From the NCBI RefSeq assembly GCF_025127995.1, contig NZ_JAHLYP010000042.1, positions 62,001-126,000 of the forward strand: DNA of 64,000 nt, given 5' to 3'. This document shows positions 36,070 through 45,069 of this stretch, piece by piece (the stretch's first letter is position 1; every line of letters begins with the position of its first letter). Made by a program: the position numbers and the translations under genes. This stretch comes from Synechococcus sp. CS-1332 (GTDB lineage Bacteria; Cyanobacteriota; Cyanobacteriia; PCC-6307; Cyanobiaceae). The notes under the pieces were generated by a model that saw only the letters and a list, made by a program, of their open reading frames with translations, was not told where the DNA came from and did not search any database.

Positions 36070-37389
36070 TCAGGCCAGAGTTTCACTCTTGTCTGAGGGC
36101 GCCTCGATGCGATTCACCAGGAGTTTATCGACCCTGTTGCCATCCATGTCCACGACCTCAATGCGCAGGTCTTCCCAATCGAATCCTTCTCCAGCCTGGG
36201 GGATGTGTTCGAGGAAGTGCATCACGAATCCTCCGAGGGTCTGATAGCCGCCGCTGATCTCTTCTGGCAGGGAGGCTTTCATGACCAGGTCCTTGAAGTC
36301 GGCGATGTCGAGGGCACCATCGAGGAGCCAGGAACCATCCTGGCGAACGATGATCATGGGATCTTCCTTGTCCCTGGCGGAGGACAGATCACCCACGATC
36401 GCTTCCATCATGTCGTTGAGGGTCACCAGTCCCTCGATGCCGCCGAATTCATCGGTGACCAAAGCGATGTGGACCCCACTGGTCCGGAATTGCTCGATCA
36501 GCTTCAGTGCTCTGGTGCTTTCGCCCACGTAAAGAGGCGTGTGAAGGAAGGACTCGATCTCCCGTGGCCCATCGGTGAGCTGGGCCGCCAGAAAGGTGCG
36601 ACCGCGGACCACGCCCACACAGGCGTCCAGGCTGTCGCGCGCAACGGGGTAAAGGGAATGGTTGGCCCGAATCACAAGATCGAGGTGGGACTGGGAGGAC
36701 TCGGAGAGATCCAGCCAGCAGATTTCAGTTCGGGGCGTCATGATCGCCTTCACCGGCCGATCGGCCAGGCGAAACACCCGCTCCACCATGGCGTGCTCCG
36801 CCACGTCGAACAGGCCTGATTCCGTTCCCCTGCGCAGCAGGGTCCGGATCTCGTCTTCGGTGATCTCCGGCTCGCCGTTCTCGCCGATGCCCATCAAGCT
36901 GAGCAGCCGATCGGTGGAAGAGCCGAGCAGATGGGCCAGGGGAGCCATCCAGCGTGACAGGGTCCGCATGGGCGGTGCCACCAGGCACGCGAAGCGCTCC
37001 GGATCACTCAGGGCGATGCGCTTGGGGACCAGCTCCCCCAGCACCAGGGAAAGAAAGGTGATCAACGTCACCACGATTCCCAGGGCCAGAGGTTCGGCCC
37101 AGGGCCGCAACGGGGGCACCGCCTCCAACAGCGGCCGCAGCGACTCGGCCAGCCGTGAGCCGCCAAGGGCGCCACTGAGGATGCCGATCAATGTGATGCC
37201 GATCTGCACCGTCGAGAGGAAATCGTTGGGCGATCGGATTAGTTTCAGAGCCACTTCCGCCTTCGGGTCGCCAGCTTCCGCCTGGTGCTCAAGGCGCAGT
37301 CGCCGAGCCGACATCATCGCCAACTCCGAACCGGAAAAGATCCCGTTGATCAGGATCAAAAGGACAATCAGAACACCATCGAACAGCAT
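36070..37389 (-). CDS. HlyC/CorC-type CNNM-CBS membrane protein
   Basis: A member of the CNNM/CorC family, often called hemolysin-related but probably a magnesium or cobalt transport protein. The 439-residue protein begins with a CNNM domain of about four membrane helices (LIVLLILINGIFSGSELAMMSARRLRLEHQ; LGELVPKRIALSDPER). Two CBS domains follow (about residues 210-330, including RTEICWLDLSES and VALVTDEFGGIEGLVTLNDM-like sequence). A C-terminal CorC_HlyC domain ends near ENLRIEVVDMDGNRVDKL. I chose ATG 37389; TTG 37422 is possible. Ion specificity is not readable from sequence. Confidence 0.9.
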   Translation of the reverse strand: MLFDGVLIVLLILINGIFSGSELAMMSARRLRLEHQAEAGDPKAEVALKLIRSPNDFLSTVQIGITLIGILSGALGGSRLAESLRPLLEAVPPLRPWAEPLALGIVVTLITFLSLVLGELVPKRIALSDPERFACLVAPPMRTLSRWMAPLAHLLGSSTDRLLSLMGIGENGEPEITEDEIRTLLRRGTESGLFDVAEHAMVERVFRLADRPVKAIMTPRTEICWLDLSESSQSHLDLVIRANHSLYPVARDSLDACVGVVRGRTFLAAQLTDGPREIESFLHTPLYVGESTRALKLIEQFRTSGVHIALVTDEFGGIEGLVTLNDMMEAIVGDLSSARDKEDPMIIVRQDGSWLLDGALDIADFKDLVMKASLPEEISGGYQTLGGFVMHFLEHIPQAGEGFDWEDLRIEVVDMDGNRVDKLLVNRIEAPSDKSETLA

Positions 37390-37572
37390 CGGCAATTCCA
37401 GTGATGGCCCCTCGGCCGGCAAACGGATCGAAAGGACAAGTTAGGTGACAACGGCTGAAGCTCCCTGGCGAGAGCCCTTTCTCTGGAAGCTTCCTAGGCT
37501 CCCCATCCAGCGGATTCACGTCAGGCGTCCAATCCGTCTGCCCAGCCCCAAACCCTTGCGACCTTCCACCCG

Positions 37573-38310
37573 ATGCATTGGCAGCCCCTGGGCGAGCGGA
37601 ACCGACAGCCTGAGTGGATGGATCAGATCGGCATCGACGCCGCTGCCCACGATCAAGCCCTCAGAGGGCTGCGACGGATCAATGCCTTCAGCGGTGCAGC
37701 GGGGTCCCTGTTCAGCCCGATCAAGGCCCTGGCCGTCGCACTCGACCACTCCCGCCCCCTGAGGATTCTGGACGTCGCCTGCGGCGGCGGTGACAACACC
37801 ATCGCCTTGGCGGAGCGTTGCCGAAAGGAAGGTCTGGCGGTGCACATCGACGGCTGCGATCGCAGCCAGCAGGCGGTGGCCATCGCCAGCCGCCATGCCG
37901 CCGGCACCCCCCTGAGCGGAACGTTCTTCCAGGCCGACGCCCTGGACGATCCCCTGCCGCCTGATTACGACGTCATTCTCTGCAGTCTGTTTCTGCATCA
38001 TCTCGATGAAGACGCCGCCGTCGACCTGCTCCGCCGCATGGGCCAGAGCTGCCGGCATCTGGTGCTGGTGAACGACCTGATCCGCAGTCCCCTGGGCTAT
38101 GGACTGGCCTGGGTGGGTTGCCGGCTGCTGAGTCGCTCGCCGATCGTCCATTTCGATGGACCCGTTTCGGTGCAAGGGGCCTTCCGGATGAAGGAGGCGC
38201 TGGATCTGGCTTGCCGGGCCGGCCTTGGGGGGGCCAGCATCCGACGCAGCTGGCCCGAGCGCTTCCTGCTCAGCTGGCGCCGTCCTGACCTCTCACCAGA
38301 GGCTCCATGA
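37573..38310 (+). CDS. Class I SAM-dependent methyltransferase of a polyketide-type cluster
   Basis: A 245-residue methyltransferase with the SAM-binding motif ILDVACGGGDNTIALA (about residues 64-79), followed by DGCDRSQQAVAIA and a YDVILCSLFLHHLDEDAAV strand. It matches small-molecule O- or C-methyltransferases rather than RNA or protein enzymes. Its stop overlaps the next gene start as ATGA, and that gene overlaps the type III polyketide synthase gene, so the three form an operon. In alkylresorcinol-type pathways such an enzyme methylates ring hydroxyls; that role here is inferred only from context. The start is ATG 37573. Confidence 0.87.
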   Translation: MHWQPLGERNRQPEWMDQIGIDAAAHDQALRGLRRINAFSGAAGSLFSPIKALAVALDHSRPLRILDVACGGGDNTIALAERCRKEGLAVHIDGCDRSQQAVAIASRHAAGTPLSGTFFQADALDDPLPPDYDVILCSLFLHHLDEDAAVDLLRRMGQSCRHLVLVNDLIRSPLGYGLAWVGCRLLSRSPIVHFDGPVSVQGAFRMKEALDLACRAGLGGASIRRSWPERFLLSWRRPDLSPEAP

Positions 38311-39461
38311 GGGCTCCGGAGTGGGACGTGATTGTGCTCGGGGCAGGACCCGCCGGCGCCCTGGCAGCCCACCAGCTGGCCAGGCAGCGGCTGCGGGTGC
38401 TGCTGGTGGACAAGCGGGCCTTTCCCCGCTGGAAGGTCTGCGGCAGTTGTCTCAACGGGGTAGCCCTCAGGGCGCTGGAGGAGGCAGGCCTGGGGGGGCT
38501 GGTGGACCGGCTGGGCGGCGTACCCCTTGTCCGGCTGCGTCTGGGATTGCAGGGCCATCAAACGGAGCTGGAACTTCCCCTGGGCCGGTCCTTATCCCGC
38601 GGCTGCCTCGACCTGGCGCTCTGCGAGGCCGCGGTGGCCGAAGGAACGGTGTTTCGGATGGAGACCGAAGCCACGGTGGCTGACCCTTGCCCGGGCGGCC
38701 GGCAGGTGCGGCTGCGCAGCGGCACCGCGTCTGAAACCACCAGCGCCCGGGTGGTGCTGGTGGCGACCGGCTTGGGTAGTCCAGGTCTGAACCCTGCCAT
38801 CCCGATCCAGGCCAAGGTCCAGGCGCGCTCCCGAGTGGGTGCCGGCTGCCAGGTGGACGCCGGCGCGAGCCGTTATGGCCGGGGCACCATCCACATGGCC
38901 ATCGGCCGTCATGGCTACGTGGGTCTGGTCCGTACCGAAGCCGACGAACTCAACCTGGCAGCGGCCTTCGACCGAACCCATCTGATCACGGCGGGAGGTC
39001 CGGCCGTCGCCGCCGCAGAGGTGCTGGCGGAGTCTGGTTTCGATCCTCTCCCCCAGGCGTCTGGAGCCGCCTGGTTGGCCACCCCAGCCCTGACCTTCAG
39101 CAGCAGCCCGCCGGTGGCCGAGCGGCTGCTGCTGCTGGGGGATGCCGCCGGGTACGTCGAACCCTTCACGGGCGAGGGCATGGGCTGGGCCCTGCTGGGG
39201 GCTCTGGCGGCGGTGCCACTGGTCCTGCAGGGACAGCAGCAATGGAGCAGGGAGCTGGAAGAGCAATGGGTCCGCCGTCACGCCCAGCTGATTGGATCAC
39301 GCCAGCGCCTCTGCCGTGGTTTGGCCTTCGCCCTGCGCCGCCCTGGCCTCAGCCGCGCTCTCCTGGGGGTGGTGGAACGCTGGCCGGTCCTGGCCGCCCC
39401 CCTTCTGCACCCCTGCGATGGCGCCAGCCTGAAACCGCTGATCCCCGAGCCATGTCCCTGA
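38307..39461 (+). CDS. FAD-dependent oxidoreductase (geranylgeranyl-reductase-like) of the polyketide cluster
   Basis: A 384-residue flavoprotein monooxygenase/reductase. The N-terminus has DVIVLGAGPAGALAAHQLARQ (GxGxxG), then KVCGSCLNGVAL, which resembles the geranylgeranyl reductase family CGG region. LLLLGDAAGYVEPFTGEGMGWAL binds the FAD ribitol-phosphate. It overlaps the methyltransferase gene by 4 nt and the polyketide synthase gene by 10 nt. In phenolic lipid clusters a flavoprotein of this kind hydroxylates the ring, but a double-bond reductase is also possible. It is a paralogue, not a copy, of chlP. Confidence 0.87.
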   Translation: MRAPEWDVIVLGAGPAGALAAHQLARQRLRVLLVDKRAFPRWKVCGSCLNGVALRALEEAGLGGLVDRLGGVPLVRLRLGLQGHQTELELPLGRSLSRGCLDLALCEAAVAEGTVFRMETEATVADPCPGGRQVRLRSGTASETTSARVVLVATGLGSPGLNPAIPIQAKVQARSRVGAGCQVDAGASRYGRGTIHMAIGRHGYVGLVRTEADELNLAAAFDRTHLITAGGPAVAAAEVLAESGFDPLPQASGAAWLATPALTFSSSPPVAERLLLLGDAAGYVEPFTGEGMGWALLGALAAVPLVLQGQQQWSRELEEQWVRRHAQLIGSRQRLCRGLAFALRRPGLSRALLGVVERWPVLAAPLLHPCDGASLKPLIPEPCP

Positions 39462-40549
39462 CCATCCAGGGCCTGGGAACGGCCCTGCCTCCCGGGCGCA
39501 TTGCCCAGGGCGATGCCGCCGCCATTGCGGCCCAGGTGGCCCTGCCCAGCCAGGTCCCCTCCCCAGGCCAGAGACGGCTGCTCGAGACCCTGCATCGCCG
39601 CTCGGGTGTCGCCAGCCGCCACAGCGTTCTGCTTGATCCGCCCGGCAGCGACCCCAGGCAAACCTTCTTCGGAGCCACCAGCCCCGGCACCGGCGAGCGG
39701 ATGCGGCGCTACGCCCGAGAGGCGCCGCCCCTGGCCCTGCGGGCCGTCCAGGCGGCCCTCGAGCAGGCCCAGGTCCCTGCGGAGCGAATCACCCATCTGG
39801 TCACGGTGTCCTGCAGCGGCTTCAAGGCCCCCGGCGTCGATCTTGCCCTGATGGCCGCCCTGCCGCTGGACGCCGGCCTGGCCCGCACCCACGTGGGCTT
39901 CATGGGTTGCCACGGCGCCCTCAACGGGTTGAGGGTCGCGGCGGCATTCACCGCTGCCGAGCCGGAAGCCTGCGTCCTGCTTTGTGCCGTCGAGCTCTGC
40001 AGCCTGCATCTCCAGTACGGCTGGGATGCGGAGAGGATCGTGGCCAACACCCTCTTCGCCGATGGGGCCGCCGCCCTGGTGGTCACCGGTGAGCCGCCGG
40101 CAGAGGGTGCGCCGGCAAAGGCGCCGCTGGGGCGGTGGATCGCCAGCGGCTCCCTGCTGGTGCCAGACAGCGCCGAAGCCATGTCCTGGGAGATCGGGGA
40201 CCACGGTTTCGCCATGGGCCTGTCTCCGCAGGTTCCTGATCTGATCGGCGCGCATCTGCGGCCCTGGCTGGAGGGGTGGTTGGCCGGCCATGGGCTCACG
40301 CCCGCCGCCATCGCCTCCTGGGCCGTGCATCCCGGCGGACCTCGCATCCTCTCGGCCGTCACGAAGGGCCTTGGGCTCGATCCAGAGCTGATCGAACCTT
40401 CGCGGTCGGTGCTGCGCGACTACGGCAACATGTCGTCCCCGACCCTGCTGTTCATCCTCGAGCGGTTGCGGCGCAGCGGAGCCCCCGGGCCCTGCCTGGC
40501 CATGGCCTTCGGACCAGGGCTGTGCATCGAGGTGGCCCTGCTGGAGTGA
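39452..40549 (+). CDS. Type III polyketide synthase (chalcone/alkylresorcinol synthase-like)
   Basis: A 365-residue homodimer-type condensing enzyme that would extend an acyl-CoA or acyl-ACP starter with malonyl-CoA, then cyclise the chain. The catalytic triad is intact: Cys153 (MGCHGALNGL), His293 (VHPGGPRIL) and Asn326 (DYGNMSSPTLLF). The length fits bacterial type III enzymes. With its neighbours it resembles clusters for alkylresorcinols or alkylpyrones, including the hierridin pathway reported for Cyanobium; this analogy is from memory. Starter and ring type cannot be deduced from the sequence. Start codon ATG 39452 lies inside the upstream gene. Confidence 0.92.
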   Translation: MSLTIQGLGTALPPGRIAQGDAAAIAAQVALPSQVPSPGQRRLLETLHRRSGVASRHSVLLDPPGSDPRQTFFGATSPGTGERMRRYAREAPPLALRAVQAALEQAQVPAERITHLVTVSCSGFKAPGVDLALMAALPLDAGLARTHVGFMGCHGALNGLRVAAAFTAAEPEACVLLCAVELCSLHLQYGWDAERIVANTLFADGAAALVVTGEPPAEGAPAKAPLGRWIASGSLLVPDSAEAMSWEIGDHGFAMGLSPQVPDLIGAHLRPWLEGWLAGHGLTPAAIASWAVHPGGPRILSAVTKGLGLDPELIEPSRSVLRDYGNMSSPTLLFILERLRRSGAPGPCLAMAFGPGLCIEVALLE

Positions 40550-40566
40550 TCCAGGCCCCAGGCGCC

Positions 40567-42732
40567 TCAGCCGCCCAGGCGTCCGAAATCCGCGAGCACA
40601 GCGGCCTGGTTGCGCAGCACAGCCAGCAGCCGCAGCCGGTTGCGGCGCACCTCGGGCTCGTCGCACATCACCATCACGCTCTCGTCGCCATCGAAGAAGG
40701 CCGCCAGGGTGGCGCCGCTCTCCCCCAGCAGGCGGGCGAGGGGCTCGTAGCGAGCGGTTCCGCCGGCAGCGGCATGCAACGCCAAGCGCTCCAGCACCGC
40801 CAGGACAGCGGCCTCACTGGGAGACCCGAACAGCGACGGGTCCACCACCCCGACCGGGCTGAGCACGTCGGCGGCCAGATCGGCGTGCTCGGCAAGACGG
40901 GAGGCCCGTTGCACCACCGCCTGCACCAGGGGCAGGCGCTCCTTTGCCCGCAGGCGCCGCAGCAGCTCCACCCGGGCCCGGGCATCGGCCGGATCCCGCA
41001 ACAGCCGCTCAAGCGCAACGCCCTCGCCGGCCACCGCCTGGACCAGATCGGTGCCAAAGCCCTCCTCCTCCAGCAGGCTGGCGAGGCGCTGACGCAGGAA
41101 GTCGAGCAGGTCGGCCGCCAGGGCCGGTGGCTGGATCTCCAGGGCGGGCAGCAGCCCCTGCCAATGGGCCGTCGCTTCGGCCACCAGAGCCACCAGATCG
41201 AGCGACCAGTCCCGATCCCAGAGGATCTGCAGCACCCCGTTGCCGGCACGGCGCAGGGCATAGGGATCGGAGGAGCCGCTGGGCCGTTCGCCCCTGGCGA
41301 AGATGCTGAGCAGCAGCTCCAGGCGCTCGGCCAGGGCCAGCAGGGCCCCCGCCTCCGAACCCGGCAGGGCATCGCCGGCGCCGCGGGGCTGATAGTGCTC
41401 CAGCACCGCCAGGGCCACGGCGCGGGTTTCCCCTTCCGCCAGCAGGTACTTGGCCCCCATGACGCCCTGCAGCTCAGGGAATTCCCCCACCATCTGGCTG
41501 ACCAGGTCGTGCTTGCACAGGGGAGCGGCCCGGCGGACAGCGGTGGCGACCTCCTCAGCGATCTCCAGGCTGCGACAGAGCAGATCGGCCAACCAGGCGA
41601 GACGCCGGCTGCGATCGGCCAGGCTGCCCAGTCCTTCGGCGAAGGTGACCCGGTCGAGGGCCTCCACCCGCCCGGCGCTGCTCTGACGGCGATCCGCCGC
41701 CAGGAAGAAGGCTGCGTCCGCCAGCCGCGCCCGCAGCACCCGCTCGTTGCCGCGCTGGATCGTGCCGGAGGCGGCGGCAAGGCCATTGCAGATGCACAGG
41801 AAGCGCGGCATCAGCACCCCCTCCGCCACCAGGGCCAAGGGATCGCCCGAGGCCCCCGAGAGGCGCAGGGGCACGTAGCGCTGGTGGGAGCGCATCACCG
41901 TGCTGAGCACCTCCGGGGGTAAGGCCAGAAAATCGGCATCGATGCGGCCTTCGATCAACCGGGGGGATTCCACCAGGTCGACCAGCTCGTCGAACAGGGC
42001 CTCGGGCAGATCCAGCTCGGCCCCGGCGCGTTTCGCTGCCTCCTCCAGCTCACGGCGGATCGTCCGGCCCCTGGCCTCCCGATCAACCTGCACATCGGCA
42101 GCCTCCAGGGCCGCGGCGTAGGCCCCGGCCGACGGGATCACCACCACGCCTTGATGCAGACGGTGGCCGCGACTGAGGCGGTCACTGGCCAGGGGTGGAT
42201 CCACGTCGGTGAGCTGCACCGGAACCACTGCCCCATCCAGCAGCGCCACCAGCCAACGCAGGGGCCGGCTGAAGCGGCCGTCGCCGTCCCCCCAGCGCAT
42301 GAAGCGCCGCCCCTGCAGGGACCGTATCCAGCCGGGGATGCAGCCGGCCAGCACCGCCTCGGAGGAGCGGCCAAGCTCGGTGGTGCGGGCGAACACGAAG
42401 GGACCCTTGTCGGTCTCGCGGATCTCCAGTTGCTCAGGGGCGCAGCCGCAGCGCCGGGCGAAGCCCAGGGCGGCCGGGGTGGGCTGGCCATCGCGGAACG
42501 CCTGCTGGGCCGGTGGGCCCTTGCGGTCTTCGATCAGATCCTGCTGGCGCTCGGGCAATCCAGCGATGGTCACCGCCAGCCGGCGGGGGGTGCCGCTGGC
42601 CCGGAGGCTGTCCCAGGACAGGCGGGCCTCCTGCAGATCCCTGGCCACGATCGCCTCCAGCTGGGGCTGGGCCAGGCGCACGAAATCGGCCGGCAATTCC
42701 TCGGTTCCGATCTCCAGAAGAAAGGTGGCCAT
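40567..42732 (-). CDS. glyS: Glycyl-tRNA synthetase beta subunit
   Basis: GlyS is the large subunit of the two-subunit (alpha2beta2) bacterial glycyl-tRNA synthetase; the catalytic alpha subunit GlyQ is not in the window. The 721-residue protein begins MATFLLEIGTEELPADFV, the family signature, followed by FVFARTTELGRSS and GDGDGRFSRPLRWLVALLDG. The C-terminal third contains an HD-like and anticodon-binding part with ALRRAGNGVLQILWD. I chose ATG 42732 from the conserved N-terminus; the longer upstream frame is spurious. It is divergent from sir with 107 nt between starts. Confidence 0.96.
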   Translation of the reverse strand: MATFLLEIGTEELPADFVRLAQPQLEAIVARDLQEARLSWDSLRASGTPRRLAVTIAGLPERQQDLIEDRKGPPAQQAFRDGQPTPAALGFARRCGCAPEQLEIRETDKGPFVFARTTELGRSSEAVLAGCIPGWIRSLQGRRFMRWGDGDGRFSRPLRWLVALLDGAVVPVQLTDVDPPLASDRLSRGHRLHQGVVVIPSAGAYAAALEAADVQVDREARGRTIRRELEEAAKRAGAELDLPEALFDELVDLVESPRLIEGRIDADFLALPPEVLSTVMRSHQRYVPLRLSGASGDPLALVAEGVLMPRFLCICNGLAAASGTIQRGNERVLRARLADAAFFLAADRRQSSAGRVEALDRVTFAEGLGSLADRSRRLAWLADLLCRSLEIAEEVATAVRRAAPLCKHDLVSQMVGEFPELQGVMGAKYLLAEGETRAVALAVLEHYQPRGAGDALPGSEAGALLALAERLELLLSIFARGERPSGSSDPYALRRAGNGVLQILWDRDWSLDLVALVAEATAHWQGLLPALEIQPPALAADLLDFLRQRLASLLEEEGFGTDLVQAVAGEGVALERLLRDPADARARVELLRRLRAKERLPLVQAVVQRASRLAEHADLAADVLSPVGVVDPSLFGSPSEAAVLAVLERLALHAAAGGTARYEPLARLLGESGATLAAFFDGDESVMVMCDEPEVRRNRLRLLAVLRNQAAVLADFGRLGG

Positions 42733-42839
42733 GCGGTGGGGCGGGCAGGACGCGACTGTATGCAAAGGGGGGACATGGCGATCGGCGCCGGCGGACGAAC
42801 ACGTCCCGTTCGCTAGTTTCATTCCAACAACCCTTCTGC

Positions 42840-44615
42840 ATGCCGATGTCCTCGACGACGGTCGCCGACAGCACGTCGCTCCCATCGGCCTCCCCCACCA
42901 AACCTCCCACCAAACAGGAGGCGCTGAAAGCCGGCAGCGGCCACCTGCATGATCCGCTGGCCACCGAACTGGGCAACGCGCTGCCCAGCTTCACCGATCC
43001 CGCCGTCCAGATCCTCAAGTTCCACGGCAGTTACCAGCAGGACGACCGGGACAACCGTCGCAAGGGGGCCGAAAAGGACTGGCAGATGATGCTGCGCCTG
43101 CGCAATCCCGGCGGCCGCATTCCCACATCCCTTTATTTAGCCCTCGATACCCTCGCCGATCGGCTGGGCAATGGCACCCTGCGGATCACCACGCGCCAGG
43201 CCTTCCAGATGCATGGCGTGCTGAAGACGGACCTCAAGGAAGTGATCGGCGGCATCGTACGGGCCCTCGGCTCGACGCTGTCGGCCTGTGGCGACATCAA
43301 CCGCAACGTGATGGCCCCGGCCGCTCCCTTCGAGCGCGACGGCTACCCGGAGGCCCGTCTGCTGGCGGATCGCATCGCCGACCTGCTGGCACCCCAGGCG
43401 GCCGAGGGCTCCTACCTGGACCTCTGGGTGGACGGTGACCTGAGTTACCGCATCAAGCCCAAAGGACCCGTCAAGAAGGCGCGCCAACTGCAGGAGAGCG
43501 GTGCCGTATTCAGTGGGGATTCGGCCGAACCCCTCTACGGCTCCACCTACCTGCCGCGCAAGTTCAAAGTGGCCGTCACCGTTCCCGGTGACAACTCCGT
43601 CGACCTGCTGACCCAGGACATCGGCCTGGTGCTGTTCAGCGATCCCTCCGGCCGCCCCCTGGGTTGCAACGTCTACGTGGGCGGTGGCATGGGGCGGACC
43701 CACAACAAGGAGGAGACCTTCGCCCGCACGGCCGATCCCCTCGGTTATGTGGCCGCCGCCCATGTGCTGGAACTGGTGCAGGCAATCGTGGCCCTGCAGC
43801 GCGACCACGGCGACCGGGAACAGCGTCGCCATGCCCGGATGAAGTACCTGATCCACGATCGCGGCGTGGACTGGTTCCGCACCGAACTGGGCCGTTACTT
43901 CCCCCATCCGATCAAGGGGCTGCGCCGCGAACCGACCGCCGTCCTCACCGACTACCTGGGCTGGCACCGCCAGTCGCCGGGCCTGTGGTTCGTGGGTCTG
44001 CCCGTGCTCTGTGGACGCCTCCAGGGAGACCTCAAGACCGGCCTGCGCCGTCTGATCGAGACCTACCAGCTGGATGTGCGGCTCACCCCCAACCAGGACC
44101 TGCTGCTGTGCAACATCGGCAGCGCCCAGCGGGCATCGGTGCGGGAGGCGCTGGCGGCACTGGGTCTCAGCAGCCCTGAGGCCCCGCCCGCCCTGGCCCG
44201 GCACGCCCTGGCCTGCCCGGCCCTGCCCCTCTGCGGTCTGGCGGTCACCGAAGCCGAACGGGTCCTGCCGGACGTGCTGGGTCGCCTCGATGCCCTGCTG
44301 GAGCGGCTGGAGATCAGCAAACCACTCCTGGTGCGCATGACCGGCTGCCCCAACGGCTGCGCCCGCCCCTACATGGCCGAGATCGGGCTGGTGGGGAGCG
44401 CCGTGGACACCTATCAGCTGTGGCTCGGCGGCAGCCATGGCCTGACGCGGCTGGCCCGGCCGTACCTGGAGAAGATGCCCCTGGAGAAGCTGGAGGCCAC
44501 CCTGGAGCCCCTGCTGACGGCCTGGCGCGACGAGGGCAGCGCCCGCAGCCGCTTCGGCGACTTCATTGACCGGCTCGGTGACGAGCGGGTAGGCCAGCTG
44601 CTCTCTCCCGCCTGA
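42840..44615 (+). CDS. sir: Ferredoxin-sulfite reductase
   Basis: Sir reduces sulfite to sulfide with electrons from ferredoxin, using siroheme and a [4Fe-4S] cluster. The 591-residue protein has the four cluster cysteines in the expected order: Cys459 and Cys465 (ACPALPLCGLAVTEAER), then Cys503 and Cys507 (TGCPNGCARPY). RITTRQAFQMHGVLK and DINRNVMAPAAP are ferredoxin-type sulfite reductase features and argue against nitrite reductase. The start is ATG 42840, or ATG 42846. A TAGTTT about 25 nt upstream of the start could be a -10 box. Confidence 0.95.
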   Translation: MPMSSTTVADSTSLPSASPTKPPTKQEALKAGSGHLHDPLATELGNALPSFTDPAVQILKFHGSYQQDDRDNRRKGAEKDWQMMLRLRNPGGRIPTSLYLALDTLADRLGNGTLRITTRQAFQMHGVLKTDLKEVIGGIVRALGSTLSACGDINRNVMAPAAPFERDGYPEARLLADRIADLLAPQAAEGSYLDLWVDGDLSYRIKPKGPVKKARQLQESGAVFSGDSAEPLYGSTYLPRKFKVAVTVPGDNSVDLLTQDIGLVLFSDPSGRPLGCNVYVGGGMGRTHNKEETFARTADPLGYVAAAHVLELVQAIVALQRDHGDREQRRHARMKYLIHDRGVDWFRTELGRYFPHPIKGLRREPTAVLTDYLGWHRQSPGLWFVGLPVLCGRLQGDLKTGLRRLIETYQLDVRLTPNQDLLLCNIGSAQRASVREALAALGLSSPEAPPALARHALACPALPLCGLAVTEAERVLPDVLGRLDALLERLEISKPLLVRMTGCPNGCARPYMAEIGLVGSAVDTYQLWLGGSHGLTRLARPYLEKMPLEKLEATLEPLLTAWRDEGSARSRFGDFIDRLGDERVGQLLSPA

Positions 44616-44667
44616 TCAGGCCGTCCCTGGAGGCCGCCTAACGTTGGACACGTTTCAGATCCTGCGC

Positions 44668-45069
44668 ATGCCGAACCGTACGGACGTCGCCCTTCAGGCA
44701 CTGCTGTGCGGGGTGCTGCTGGGTTTCCTGCCGGGCGCCGGCCGCACCAGCGAGGCGGCGGAACGCCCCCGGCCCCCCGAGGCGCCTGTCCAGTACTTCG
44801 ATTCAGACCCCCAGGCCTGCAAACCGGAGTCGATCAGCGCCTCCTACAAGAACCACCTGCGGCCCTACGCCGACCAGAGCCCCGAGGTGCTGGCCAAGTT
44901 GCGCCGGGTGCAGGACGACATGACCCTGGCCAGCCTCAAGCGCTGTGTCCAGAAAGGGCTGCTGACCCGTCCCCAGGCCAGCGTGCTGTTCCGGGAACTG
45001 GGCCTGACCCTGCCTGGCACGGTGATCCCCGTGGCCGCGCCTCAACCCTCCCCGGCGACGGCGCCATAA
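44668..45069 (+). CDS. Hypothetical secreted protein (133 aa)
   Basis: Not recognised as a known family. From ATG 44668 the protein has a hydrophobic N-terminal segment (VALQALLCGVLLGFLPGAG) suggesting export. A short proline-rich linker precedes a helical domain with conserved-looking pieces: YFDSDPQACKPESISASYKNHLRP, EVLAKLRRVQDDMTLASLKRCVQKG and a final PQASVLFRELGLTLPG. Three cysteines could be disulfide-bonded. A TTG 24 nt upstream (44644) is an alternative start. It follows sir and overlaps the convergent VanX-like gene by 28 nt. A periplasmic role is likely, but the function is unknown. Confidence 0.65.
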   Translation: MPNRTDVALQALLCGVLLGFLPGAGRTSEAAERPRPPEAPVQYFDSDPQACKPESISASYKNHLRPYADQSPEVLAKLRRVQDDMTLASLKRCVQKGLLTRPQASVLFRELGLTLPGTVIPVAAPQPSPATAP

